From assembly GCF_022695595.1 (NCBI RefSeq), contig NZ_CP074380.1, forward strand, positions 6,593,501 to 6,657,500: a DNA stretch of 64,000 nt. Direction: 5' to 3'. The notes beneath the pieces are model-generated. The model did no database searches, was not told the origin of the DNA, and was given only the letters and a program-made list of their open reading frames with translations. The translations under genes and the position numbers were made by a program. Source of the DNA: Streptomyces sp. MST-110588. GTDB lineage: Bacteria > Actinomycetota > Actinomycetes > Streptomycetales > Streptomycetaceae. Positions 7,304-15,375 of this stretch are shown here, piece after piece; positions within the stretch are counted from its first letter, which is position 1; every line of letters starts with the position of its first letter.

Positions 7304-7976
7304 CACCGCCGCTGCATCGCCTGACACCACCGCCTCTGGCACCACTGCCTCTGGCACCACTGCCTCTGGGACCACCGCTTCTGACGCCGCGTCCCCCGGC
7401 GCCGCACCGGACCGCCCCGTGGAGCACTCCGGGCGCTCCGGGCGCTTCTGGGCGGTCCGCAGGGTACCGGCCGCGCTGGTGGCGCTGGTGCTGCTCGGCG
7501 CGGCCGGACTGCTGCTGTACGACGTGGCCGCGGTACGCGCCGACCGCCCGGCCATGGCCTGGCGCAGACGGCTCGCCGAGGAACTGGCGACCCGCCACCT
7601 GGACGACCCGTGGGTGCTGGCCGGCGCGGCCGTGGCCGTCGTCCTCGGCCTGTGGCTGCTGACGCTGGCGCTGACCCCGGGCCTGCGCGCCGTACTGCCG
7701 ATGACGCGCCGGACGCCGGACGTCCGGGGCGCGCTGGACCGTTCGGCGGCGGCGCTGGTGCTGCGCGACCGGGCCATGGAGGTCCCCGGCGTCCAGTCCG
7801 TACGGGTGTCCGTCGGCCGCCGCAGGGCCAGGACCCGGGCCGTCTCGCACTTCCGCCCGCTGGAGGAGGTACGGGGCGACCTGCACACGGCGGTGGAGGA
7901 CGGCCTGGCTCAACTGGGGCTCCAGCGGCGGCTCGCCCTGTCCGTACGGGTACGCCGCTCGGTGAAGAAGGGGTGA
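7224..7976 (+). CDS. DUF6286-type two-helix membrane protein
   Basis: 250 residues. A Thr/Ala/Ser-rich N-terminus with four GTTAS-like repeats (about 36-56) precedes transmembrane helices at 82-99 and 131-150. The C-terminal domain (about 165-250) contains AMEVPGVQSVRVSVGRR and ALSVRVRRS, and its pattern resembles an Asp23 module. The same architecture is annotated DUF6286 beside Asp23 genes in other Streptomyces. ATG 7224 has GGAGG 6 nt upstream. It ends 7 bp before amaP, implying co-transcription and a membrane complex. Confidence 0.78.
   Translation: MSDEGTGRPGDPRRPLTLKKTPETPPDTAAASPDTTASGTTASGTTASGTTASDAASPGAAPDRPVEHSGRSGRFWAVRRVPAALVALVLLGAAGLLLYDVAAVRADRPAMAWRRRLAEELATRHLDDPWVLAGAAVAVVLGLWLLTLALTPGLRAVLPMTRRTPDVRGALDRSAAALVLRDRAMEVPGVQSVRVSVGRRRARTRAVSHFRPLEEVRGDLHTAVEDGLAQLGLQRRLALSVRVRRSVKKG
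7332..7391 (+). repeat. 15-bp coding minisatellite (GTTAS) in the DUF6286 gene
   Basis: Four units of 15 bp: two identical GCCTCTGGCACCACT, a third with two changes and a fourth degenerate. They encode tandem ASGTT pentapeptides in the N-terminal tail ahead of the first membrane helix. Confidence 0.85.
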
Positions 7977-7983
7977 GCACGCG

Positions 7984-8588
7984 ATGCGCAAGGTCCTCAG
8001 AACGGTCAACCGGGTCCTCCTCGCGCTGACCGGGCTGCTGCTCCTGGGCACCGGCGGGCTGGTCCTGCTGGGCGGGCTCGACCTGCCGGGCCGGTGGGGC
8101 TTCGGGCTGCCCGACCGGTGGCCGTGGGCCGGGCCCGGCGAGGTGCTGCTCACCGAAGCGGACCGCCGGCGCTGGACCGGCCACGGCTGGTGGTGGCCGG
8201 TGGTCATCGCCGCGCTGGCCGTCCTGGTCCTGCTCGCCCTGTGGTGGCTGCTCGCCCAGTTCCGGCGCCACCGCGTGCGGGAGGTCCTCATCGACAGCGG
8301 TGACGGCGAGGGCGCGCTGCTGCGCGGCCGGGCCCTGGAGGCCGTGGTGGAGGCGGACTCCCGATCGGTGGAGGGGGTGGAGCGGGCCCACGTCCTGCTG
8401 GCCGGCCGGCGCCGGGAACCCCGTATGCGTATCGGCCTCGCCCTGGCCCCCACGCGGAGCCCGCCACCGTGGTCACCCGCCTCACCGACGAGGCACTCAC
8501 CCGGGCCCGTCACTCGGCCGGCCTGTCCCGTCTCCCGGCCGAGGTCCGGCTGCGCGCGGTCAGGCACCGCGCCGAACGGGTGAGCTGA
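7984..8588 (+). CDS. amaP: AmaP-like Asp23 membrane anchor, frameshifted near the 3' end
   Basis: Two transmembrane helices (residues 9-31 and 71-91) enclose a loop with WAGPGEVLLTEADRRRW. A C-terminal Asp23-like domain follows (VEGVERAHVLLAGRR), the architecture of AmaP, which tethers Asp23 to the membrane. The frame from ATG 7984 runs to TGA 8581-8583 but loses sense after about 8447. With one more C in the C5 run at 8447-8451 it continues as HAEPATVVTRLTDEALTRAR to a stop at 8586-8588, which is clearly the natural end. This is a probable sequencing deletion rather than decay. It is the last gene of the cassette. Confidence 0.8.
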
Positions 8589-8640
8589 ACAGGCGAGCTG
8601 AACAGGCGAGCCATACGGGTGAGCTGACACGCCCGCCGGC

Positions 8641-9180
8641 TCACTCGTGGGCCGGTTCCCCCGTCGGGAACAGGATCGTGCTCAGCAGATGGGGCCTGCG
8701 GCCCGGCGCGGGTTTGTTGTGCATCTTGGCCGTGATGGCGCCGACGAGGTCACCGATCAGTTCGGCGAGTTCCGCCTCGTCGAGCCAGAGCGGGAACTGC
8801 CGGTAGGAGACCGAGTCGGCGGACGGGTCCGCGTGATCCCGGTCGAGGTAGGCGTTGAACTCCGTGAGCAGGGCGGCCATGGCTGCCGCGAACCCCTGGC
8901 GATGCTCGCTCAGGGTCATCGACGCGGCCGTCTCCCGGTCGATCACCGTCCGCGCCCGGTGCAGCCGGTAGCGGCGTTCGACCGCGCCGTGCACCCGCTG
9001 TTCGTCCTCGACCTCCAGCACTCCCGCCTCCGCGAGCAGGCCCACGTGCCGGTACACGGTCGTCTTGGGGACATCGGGGAGGTGCACGCACAGCTCGGAC
9101 GTCGTACGGGTCCGGTCGCCGGACATGGCGTGCACGATGCGCAGCCGTACGGGGTGCAGCAGCAGGTCAAGAGTGTCCAT
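8641..9180 (-). CDS. ArsR-like winged-helix transcriptional regulator
   Basis: 179 residues from ATG 9180. The N-terminal winged helix has LLLHPVRLRIVHAMSG (residues 5-20) and the recognition helix DVPKTTVYRHVGLLAEAGVL (about 36-55), as in ArsR/YdfH-type helix-turn-helix proteins. The C-terminal half is helical and probably serves for dimerisation or ligand sensing. An ATG at 9198 would add six residues, but only 9180 has a G-rich site (GCGGGG) upstream. It is divergent from the erythromycin-esterase homologue, with a palindromic operator candidate between them (9208-9223), so it probably controls that gene and itself. Confidence 0.85.
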   Translation of the reverse strand: MDTLDLLLHPVRLRIVHAMSGDRTRTTSELCVHLPDVPKTTVYRHVGLLAEAGVLEVEDEQRVHGAVERRYRLHRARTVIDRETAASMTLSEHRQGFAAAMAALLTEFNAYLDRDHADPSADSVSYRQFPLWLDEAELAELIGDLVGAITAKMHNKPAPGRRPHLLSTILFPTGEPAHE

Positions 9181-9207
9181 CCCCGCACGGTCCCACATCT
9201 GGTACCG

Positions 9208-9223
9208 TTCCCAAAAATGGGAA
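9208..9223. promoter_or_regulatory. Palindromic operator candidate between regulator and esterase-like gene
   Basis: Perfect arms TTCCCA (9208-9213) and TGGGAA (9218-9223) around AAAA. It is 28 bp from the regulator start and 58 bp from the esterase-like start, the right place for control of both promoters. Confidence 0.6.
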
Positions 9224-9280
9224 TGCAGCCCGGGTTTCCGGAGCCGGGCCGTCTTCTCCTGAATCGCGAGGGAGCCACCA

Positions 9281-10755
9281 GTGACGCCGAATCCGCCTTC
9301 GACGCCGAACCCCCCTTCGTCCGCGCCGGCCCGGCTGAGTGCCGAGGCGGTCCAGCCTCTGTCCCCGCCGGCCCCCGCGGGGTCGCCGGACGACCTCGGA
9401 TGGCTGGACCGGGCGATCGGCGACGCACGGGTCGTGGCGATCGGTGAGCCCGCGCACTACAACCGCGAGTTCTACGAACTGCGCCACCGGCTGTTGCGCC
9501 ACCTGGTCCAGCGGCACGGGTTCAGCGCCTACGCGACGGAGTCGGGATTCACCGAGAGCCGGCTGACCGACGACTGGGTACGCGGCGACGGCGCACGAGG
9601 CGACGGCGCACAAAGCGACGATGCACGAGGCGACCGCGTACGAGACGTCGGCGCACGAGGCGACGATGCACGAAGCGACGATGTAAGAGGCGACGGGGAC
9701 GGCTTCGCGGACCCGCACCGGCTCGGCCCGGTCATGGCGCACGGCATGACCTCGCTCATGGGCCTGTGGACGCAGATGCGCGACCACCTGGAGTGGATGC
9801 GGCAGCACAACCGCACCGCCTCCTCGCCGGTCCGCTTCTACGGCATCGACCTGCCCGGCTCCGTGGTGTCCCTGCTGCCCGGGCTGGACGCCGTAACCGC
9901 CTATCTCGCGGAGGCCGACCCCGGATTCCATACCGATCCGGCCCTGCGGGAGCTGGCCTCCGTCTTCGCCGCGCCGTCACCGTTCTCCGCCCCCGGGCCC
10001 TGGCCGCCTACGCGGAACTCGCCCCCGAGGCCAAGGACGCGCTGACGGCGGGGCTCGCCGCGCTCCTCGCGCGCATGACGGACCGGCGCGCGGACCACCT
10101 GCGGCGGACGACCGTGGACGCGTATGAATGGGCGTACCGTTCGCTCCACCTCACCGTCACCCTCGACGCGGTGATCCGGGAGCTGGCGAGCGGCAGGCCC
10201 GACGGCCGGCAGCACGACCTCCGTGACGGCGCGATGGCCGACACGGTCCGGTGGATCCTCGACCGGGAGGACCGGATCGTGCTGACCGCCCACAACGGAC
10301 ACATCCAGCGCTGCCCCCTGGCCCTTCCGGGCCTTCCCCGGGCCACCACGATGGGCATGCGGCTCGCCGGACAACTGGGCGGGGACTACCTGGTCATCGG
10401 TACGACCTCGGCGACCGGCGCCACCCTCACCACGGACGCGGACGGGTTCGCCGCCGGTGAGTTCTTCGTGGACATGGAGGAGCCCCGGCCGGGAAGCCTG
10501 GACGCGCTCATGGCGGCGAGCCACGACGGGCCCTTCGCCACCGATCTGCGGCGGTTGTCAGCGACCGACACCGAGACCCTGCGGACGATCTCCCGGCAGC
10601 GCTTCGGCGGCCTGTACGCCGATGTGAACCCCTTGGAAGCCTTCGACCTCGTCGTCCACCTTCCCCACGTCACCCCGGCCGAACCCGACCCCGCCGCGCT
10701 CGCACACGCCCCCCGCGAGGTGCGGGAGGCGTTCGCGCGCTGGAAGCCGGCCTGA
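9281..10755 (+). CDS. Erythromycin esterase-family hydrolase, frameshifted
   Basis: The N-terminal part has AIGEPAHYNREFYELRHR (about residue 53) and ATESGFTES (about 85), matching catalytic Glu/His positions of the EreA/EreB fold. The C-terminal part has VLTAHNGHIQR (about 330), the second conserved His region. The parts lie in two frames. The frame from GTG 9281 (GGGAG 6 nt upstream) loses sense after about 9995. One extra C in the C5 run at 9990-9994 joins it to LAAYAELAPEAKD and the frame ending at 10755, giving about 490 residues. An eight-unit pentapeptide repeat lies at 9581-9700. The substrate is unknown; most genomic family members are not proven macrolide esterases. Confidence 0.82.
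9581..9700 (+). repeat. 15-bp coding minisatellite (RGDGA-like) in the esterase gene
   Basis: Eight consecutive 15-bp units of the form CGA GGC GAC GGC GCA with point changes, encoding RGDGA, QSDDA, RGDRV and similar pentapeptides. It is an in-frame insertion between TDDWV and the segment DGFADPHRLGPVMAHG, so probably a surface loop. Confidence 0.9.
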
Positions 10756-10838
10756 CGGAGCGGGCCTGACGGAGCCGGGCATGACGAACCGCCCGGCCAC
10801 TCCGTGCCCGCGCGCGGCACCTCCCACTACCTGCGACA

Positions 10839-11348
10839 TCAGTCCAATTCCAGCTCACCCACCTTCTGGTCCCCGCTCATCTCCCCTGTCGGCCGGAATC
10901 CGAGCCCCAGGTAGAAGCCCTCGGGGCCGCCCTCGCCGGGGTGCCAGGTGGTGGTGAGCCGGGTGCCGCCGCGGCGGCGGATCTCGGCGGCCACCGAGGC
11001 GACCGCGAAGCGGCCGTAACCACGGCCCTGTTCGCCGGCCGCGATGTTCAGGCGCCACAGGCCCGAGCGGAGGTCGCTGCCCTTGCCGTCCCCGGCGAAG
11101 TCGGCGCCGAAGAAGGCCATGAGGAAGCCGACCGGCCGCTCGCCGTCCAGGATGAGGCGGGGCCAGGCCAGGTCGCCGGAGACGTACGCCTCGGCGAGGG
11201 ACTTCACGACCGGCGCGACCAGGTGCTCCTGATCGGGACGGACCTTCAGGCCGATCGCGGCGTCGAAGTTGTCGGCGGTGATCTTCTCCAGGCGGAGGGT
11301 GGCGGGCGGACGCGGTGTGGTCGTCAGGCCAGGAGGAACGGTCGTCAT
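10839..11348 (-). CDS. GNAT-family N-acetyltransferase
   Basis: 169 residues. It has the acetyl-CoA binding motif A of GNATs (EQGRGYGRFAVASVAAEIRR, about residues 110-130) preceded by the beta-strand LWRLNIAA. It ends in FYLGLGFRPTGEMSGDQKVG, with the usual Y/F-x-x-x-GF turn. The enzyme would transfer an acetyl group to an amine; the acceptor is unknown. It is separated by only 16 bp from the upstream SDR gene, so the two are probably co-transcribed. Confidence 0.88.
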   Translation of the reverse strand: MTTVPPGLTTTPRPPATLRLEKITADNFDAAIGLKVRPDQEHLVAPVVKSLAEAYVSGDLAWPRLILDGERPVGFLMAFFGADFAGDGKGSDLRSGLWRLNIAAGEQGRGYGRFAVASVAAEIRRRGGTRLTTTWHPGEGGPEGFYLGLGFRPTGEMSGDQKVGELELD

Positions 11349-11364
11349 GGGCGGGCGCTCCCGG

Positions 11365-12120
11365 TCAGAAGCCGTGGCGGGCGCCGCCGTCGACCGGGAG
11401 CATGACTCCGGTGACGTACGAGGCCGCCGGGGACAGCAGGAACGCGGCGGCGCGGCCGAACTCCCGCGGGTCGCCGTAGCGGCGCAGGGGGATGGCGGCG
11501 GAGTTGCGGGCGCGGGCGGCCTCCGGGTCGGTGGACAGCTCGTCGAGCTGGCGCAGCCGGTCGGTGGCGATACGGCCCGGGAGCAGGCCCAGGACCCGGA
11601 TGCCGCGCGGTCCCACCTCGTTCGCCAGGGACTTGGCGAAGCCCGCCAGGCCCGGGCGCAGGCCGTTGGAGAGGGTCAGGCCCGGGACCGGTTCGTGTAC
11701 GGAGCTGGAGAGCACGAAGCCGATCACCCCGCCCTCGCCGAGTTCGGCCGCCGCCGTACGGGCCAGCCGTACCGCGCCGAGGAAGACCGTGTCGAAGGCC
11801 GCCTGCCACTTCTCGTCGGTGAGGTCGGCGGCGGAGCCCGGCGGGGGACCGCCGACGCTGATGAGGATGCCGTCGAAACGGCCGAAGCGCTCGCGGGCCG
11901 CAGCGATCAGCCGGGCGGCCGTGTCCGGGTCGGCGTTGTCGGCCGGCACGCCGAGCGCGCGGGCGCCCAGGGCGCTCGCCGCGTCGTGTGTGCTCTCCTC
12001 GCCGCGGCCGGTGATCACGACGTTCGCGCCGTCGGCGATCAGCTCCTGTGCGGTGGCCAGGCCCAGTCCGCGGGTGGCACCGGTGATGACGTACGTCCGG
12101 TCGGTGAGTCCAAGATCCAT
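11365..12120 (-). CDS. Short-chain dehydrogenase-like protein lacking the YxxxK motif
   Basis: 251 residues with an SDR Rossmann fold. TGATRGLG (about residues 13-20) binds the dinucleotide, and ISVGGPPPGSAADL (about 85) and SSSVHEPVPGL (about 140) follow. Where classical SDRs have Tyr-x-x-x-Lys, this protein has LSNGLRPGLAGFAKSLANE, so both catalytic residues are absent. This matches a known atypical FabG-like subgroup in actinobacteria and suggests altered or no oxidoreductase activity. It starts 5 bp after the stop of the GH15 gene and precedes GNAT, forming an operon of at least three. Confidence 0.87.
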   Translation of the reverse strand: MDLGLTDRTYVITGATRGLGLATAQELIADGANVVITGRGEESTHDAASALGARALGVPADNADPDTAARLIAAARERFGRFDGILISVGGPPPGSAADLTDEKWQAAFDTVFLGAVRLARTAAAELGEGGVIGFVLSSSVHEPVPGLTLSNGLRPGLAGFAKSLANEVGPRGIRVLGLLPGRIATDRLRQLDELSTDPEAARARNSAAIPLRRYGDPREFGRAAAFLLSPAASYVTGVMLPVDGGARHGF

Positions 12121-12124
12121 GGAC

Positions 12125-13954
12125 TCAGTGTGCCCCGGCGGACCCGAACAGGGTGAAGGCGGTCTGGATCAGGCCGACGTGGCTGAACGCCTGCGGGTAG
12201 TTGCCGAGCTGGCGGCCGAAGGCGGGGTCGTACTCCTCGGCCAGCAGCCCGACGTCGTTGCGGAGCGTCAGCAGCTTTTCGAACAGCGCGCGGGCCTCGT
12301 GCTCACGTCCCGTCAGGTACAGCGCGTCGGCGAGCCAGAAGGAGCAGACGAGGAAGGCGCCGTCGCTGCCGGGCAGCCCGTCGATCGTCAGGCCGTCGGC
12401 GGTGGCGCCGTCGATGGTGTAGCGGCGCACGAGTCCGTCGGCGCCCAGCTCCCGGCGTACCGCGTCGACCGTACCGATCACCCGGGGATCCTTGCCCGGC
12501 AGAAAACCCAGGCGGGGGATGAGCAGGGTCGCGGCGTCCAGTTCGGCGGACCCGTAGGACTGGGTGAAGGTGTTGCGCTCCGGGTCGTAGCCCCGCTCGC
12601 AGACCTCGCGGTGGACGGTGTCACGCATCGCCCGCCACCGCCCCGGGTCCCCGCGCAGCGTGGGCCGGGCCTCCAGCGCGCGGACGGCGCGGTCCGCCGC
12701 GACCCAGGCCATGACCTTGGAGTGCACGAAGTGCCGGCACGGCCCGCGGACCTCCCACAGCCCCTCGTCGGGCTCGCGCCAGTTGCCCTCCAGGAACTCC
12801 AGCAGTGCGCGCTGGATGCTCCAGGAGTGCGGCTTGGCCGGCAGGCCGGCGGTGCGCGCGATGTGCAGGGAGTCCAGCACCTCGCCGTACACGTCGAGTT
12901 GACGCTGTTCGACGGCGGCGTTGCCGGTGCGTACGGGCACGGAGCCGCCGTAACCGCTCAGCCAGGGCAGTTCGCTCTCCGCCAGCCGCCGCTCGCCGCC
13001 CAGGCCGTACATGATCTGGAGGTCGGCGGGATCGCCGGCCACCGCGCGCAGCAGCCAGTCGCGCCAGGCGGCGGCCTCCTCCAGGTAGCCGGCGGACACC
13101 AGGGACTTCAGGGTCAGGCTGGAGTCGCGCAGCCAGCAGTAGCGGTAGTCCCAGTTGCGTACGCCGCCGAGCTCCTCGGGGAGGGAGGTGGTGGGGGCCG
13201 CGACGATGCCGCCGGTGGGGGCGAAGGTCAGCGCCTTGAGGGTGATCAGGGAGCGCAGCACGGCCGCGCGGTGCGGTCCGTCGTACCGGCAGCGCGCGGC
13301 CCACGCCTCCCAGTCCTCCACAGTGGACTCCAGCGCCTCGTACGGGTCGATGACGCGCGGGCGCGGCTCATGGGAGGGGTGCCAGGTCAGGACGGCGGTC
13401 ACCCGCTCGCCCGGGGCGAGGGTGAATTCCGAACGGGTGCTGAAGTCCTGCCCGTAGGTCTTGACCTCGGGTTCGGTGCGCAGCCATACGGAATCGGGGC
13501 CCGCCACCGCGACCCGGCAGCCCTGCGCGCGGCGCACCCAGGGCACGACGTGGCCGTAGCCGAAGCGCAGCCGCAGGACGCTGTGCATCTCGACGCTGCC
13601 GCGCAGGCCCTCGGCGATCCGGACGACGTCGGGCGCCCGGTCGCGCTGCGGCATGAAGTCGGTGACCTTGACGGCGCCGGTGGGGGTCTCCCAGACGGTG
13701 TCCAGGACCAGCGAGTCACCGCGGTAGGACCGCCGGGGGCGGGCGTCGGGGGCGGCGGGCGCCAGCAGCCAGTGCCCGTTGTCCCGGTCACCGAGGAGAG
13801 CGGCGAAGCAGGCGGCGGAGTCGAAGCGGGGCAGACACAGCCAGTCGATGGAACCGCCGCGGCGGACGAGTGCGGCGGTCTGCAGGTCGCCGATGAGTGC
13901 GTAGTCCTCGATGTATGGGTCCTCGTTGTATGCGTCCTCGGTATCTGCGTGCAC
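12125..13954 (-). CDS. GH15 glycoside hydrolase (trehalase/glucoamylase-like)
   Basis: 609 residues with no signal peptide, hence cytosolic. It has the GH15 pattern: an N-terminal beta domain starting IEDYALIGDLQTAALVRRGG and an (alpha/alpha)6 domain with NWDYRYCWLRDSSLTLK (about 275). DEGLWEVRG (about 405) supplies the likely acid and LLAEEYDP (about 575) the likely base. This architecture matches mycobacterial trehalase-type GH15 proteins that split trehalose to glucose, but other alpha-glucosides are possible. GTG 13954 has GGGAAG about 10 nt upstream. It lies 30 bp downstream of the SURF1 gene on the same strand. Confidence 0.88.
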   Translation of the reverse strand: MHADTEDAYNEDPYIEDYALIGDLQTAALVRRGGSIDWLCLPRFDSAACFAALLGDRDNGHWLLAPAAPDARPRRSYRGDSLVLDTVWETPTGAVKVTDFMPQRDRAPDVVRIAEGLRGSVEMHSVLRLRFGYGHVVPWVRRAQGCRVAVAGPDSVWLRTEPEVKTYGQDFSTRSEFTLAPGERVTAVLTWHPSHEPRPRVIDPYEALESTVEDWEAWAARCRYDGPHRAAVLRSLITLKALTFAPTGGIVAAPTTSLPEELGGVRNWDYRYCWLRDSSLTLKSLVSAGYLEEAAAWRDWLLRAVAGDPADLQIMYGLGGERRLAESELPWLSGYGGSVPVRTGNAAVEQRQLDVYGEVLDSLHIARTAGLPAKPHSWSIQRALLEFLEGNWREPDEGLWEVRGPCRHFVHSKVMAWVAADRAVRALEARPTLRGDPGRWRAMRDTVHREVCERGYDPERNTFTQSYGSAELDAATLLIPRLGFLPGKDPRVIGTVDAVRRELGADGLVRRYTIDGATADGLTIDGLPGSDGAFLVCSFWLADALYLTGREHEARALFEKLLTLRNDVGLLAEEYDPAFGRQLGNYPQAFSHVGLIQTAFTLFGSAGAH

Positions 13955-13984
13955 TCAGCGCTTTCTTCCCGCTGGGCGGGGGTG

Positions 13985-14923
13985 CTATTCGGTGGCGGCG
14001 GCTGTACGGGCGACCGGTCCGGTGGCGACGGCGGAGCCATCCGTGCCGTCCGGTTTGTCCGAGTCATTCGAACTGCCCGGGTCAACCGGGGTATCCGAGC
14101 CATCCGAACCGTCCGGGCCATCGGAGCCGTCCGGGTCCGTACCGGCTTCCCGGGCGGCGGCCTCCTTGGCCGCGGCCTCGGCCCGGTCCCGGCGCTCGCG
14201 GCGTACCAGGACGAACCACCCGACGGGCACGGCCGCGGCGAACAGCCACCACTGGACCGCGTACGCCATGTGCGGACCGATGCTGTCGTGGTCCGGCGCG
14301 GGGACCAGCTCCGGCTTGCCGCCGGCGGGCTCGGGCGCGGTCTGCTCGATGTAGCCGCCGAGCACCGGGCGCCCCAGGTGCTTGGCCTGCTGCTCGCTGT
14401 TGATCAGCATGAACATCCGGTCCGGCAGTCCGGCCGTGTCCTTGATGCCGCTGGATCCGGTCGTCTCGTCGGCCATCATGCGGCCGGTGACGGTGACCTT
14501 CCCGGCGGGTGCGGCGGGCACGTGGGGGAACTTCGTCAGGTCCCGGCCGGAGGCGATCCAGCCGCGGTTGACCAGGACCGACCTGCCGTCCCCGAGGTCC
14601 AGAGGGGTCACGACGTAGTAGCCGATGGACTGCTCGTCGGCGGCGGTGCGCTGGCGTACGACGATCTCGTGCCGGGTGTCGTACGTACCGGTGGCCGTGA
14701 CCCGGCGCCACATGTCCCGGTGCGGCAGGGTCTTGCCGGGCGCGGTCAGGTCGGTGACCGGGACCGGCTTCGCGGTGAGATTGTCCGAGATGAGCTGGTT
14801 TTGTGCCACGCGGTGCTGATGGCGGTGGAGCTGCCAGTACCCCAGCTTGATCATGACGGGGATCAGGACGAGACCCACGAGGGTGAGGATCACCCACTGC
14901 CGGGACAACAGGAAGCGGTACAC
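13985..14923 (-). CDS. SURF1-family cytochrome oxidase biogenesis protein
   Basis: 312 residues from GTG 14923. An N-terminal helix (RQWVILTLVGLVLIPVMIK, residues 8-26) and a C-terminal helix (AVQWWLFAAAVPVGWFVLV, about 230-250) flank an extracytoplasmic domain, the SURF1 topology. SURF1 assists assembly of haem-copper oxidase. The cytoplasmic tail is an unusual Ser/Asp/Gly low-complexity run (DPDGSDGPDGSDGSD). The start is chosen because YRFLLSRQWV is the usual beginning of actinobacterial homologues; the ribosome site is weak. Confidence 0.88.
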   Translation of the reverse strand: MYRFLLSRQWVILTLVGLVLIPVMIKLGYWQLHRHQHRVAQNQLISDNLTAKPVPVTDLTAPGKTLPHRDMWRRVTATGTYDTRHEIVVRQRTAADEQSIGYYVVTPLDLGDGRSVLVNRGWIASGRDLTKFPHVPAAPAGKVTVTGRMMADETTGSSGIKDTAGLPDRMFMLINSEQQAKHLGRPVLGGYIEQTAPEPAGGKPELVPAPDHDSIGPHMAYAVQWWLFAAAVPVGWFVLVRRERRDRAEAAAKEAAAREAGTDPDGSDGPDGSDGSDTPVDPGSSNDSDKPDGTDGSAVATGPVARTAAATE

Positions 14924-15087
14924 GGCTTCGACGGTACCTGGAGGGAAGTGGACCTTCGGCAGGGGGTCCCGGCGCGACGGCGATCGGCACCCGGCGCGCC
15001 CCGAGGGGCGGCGGGCAGGGCTCGTCGCCGGTGCGCCCAGGGCGCTGCGCCGACCGGGTAGAACCTTCCGATGGCAGCCCTGTCGGC

Positions 15088-15124
15088 TTGTCAGTGGGCC
15101 GGGTGCCCCCAACGATGCGGTTCA
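15088..15124 (+). promoter_or_regulatory. Promoter giving a leaderless transcript of the Cys-rich miniprotein
   Basis: TTGTCA (15088-15093), a 17-bp spacer and AACGAT (15111-15116) place the start of transcription about 7-8 bases downstream. This coincides with ATG 15124, which has no Shine-Dalgarno sequence. Confidence 0.55.
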
Positions 15125-15375
15125 TGACATGTTGCGAGGTGTGCGGGAACGACTATGAGCTGGCGTTCACCGTCACGACCCAGGACGGATCGGCGCACGT
15201 CTTCGATTCGTTCGCCTGTGCGATTCATCGTATGGCTCCGATCTGTGAGCACTGCCGGGTCCAGATCATCGGGCAGGGCGTCGAGGCCGACGGCCACTGG
15301 TACTGCGGGGCGCACTGTGCCCGCGCGGAAGGCAGGGCGGGCATCGTGGACAAGGTGGGCAGCGTCAGCGGGTAG
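15124..15375 (+). CDS. Small Cys-rich, probably zinc-binding protein (metallothionein-like spacing)
   Basis: 83 residues with Cys/His clusters CCEVCGNDYE, FACAIHRMAPICEHCR and HWYCGAHCARAEG. Paired CxxC motifs and the terminal YCGAHCA resemble the zinc clusters of bacterial SmtA-type metallothioneins and treble-clef fingers. An ATG at 15115 would add MRF; 15124 is favoured by the leaderless promoter. The 3' end overlaps the end of the convergent exonuclease gene by 11 bp. Function (metal storage or nucleic-acid binding) is not known. Confidence 0.8.
   Translation: MTCCEVCGNDYELAFTVTTQDGSAHVFDSFACAIHRMAPICEHCRVQIIGQGVEADGHWYCGAHCARAEGRAGIVDKVGSVSG

Noticed and set aside
4940..7888. Long minus-strand frame extending upstream of the P10-family gene through the Asp23 cassette
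   Set aside because: The plus-strand genes there have ribosome sites, domains and operon spacing. The minus-strand reading is Arg/Pro/Ser-rich shadow sequence.
11492..15061. Plus-strand frame of nearly 1200 codons opposite the SDR, GH15 and SURF1 genes
   Set aside because: Composition is Gly/Arg/Val-rich with no domain. The minus-strand genes have catalytic motifs and sensible starts.
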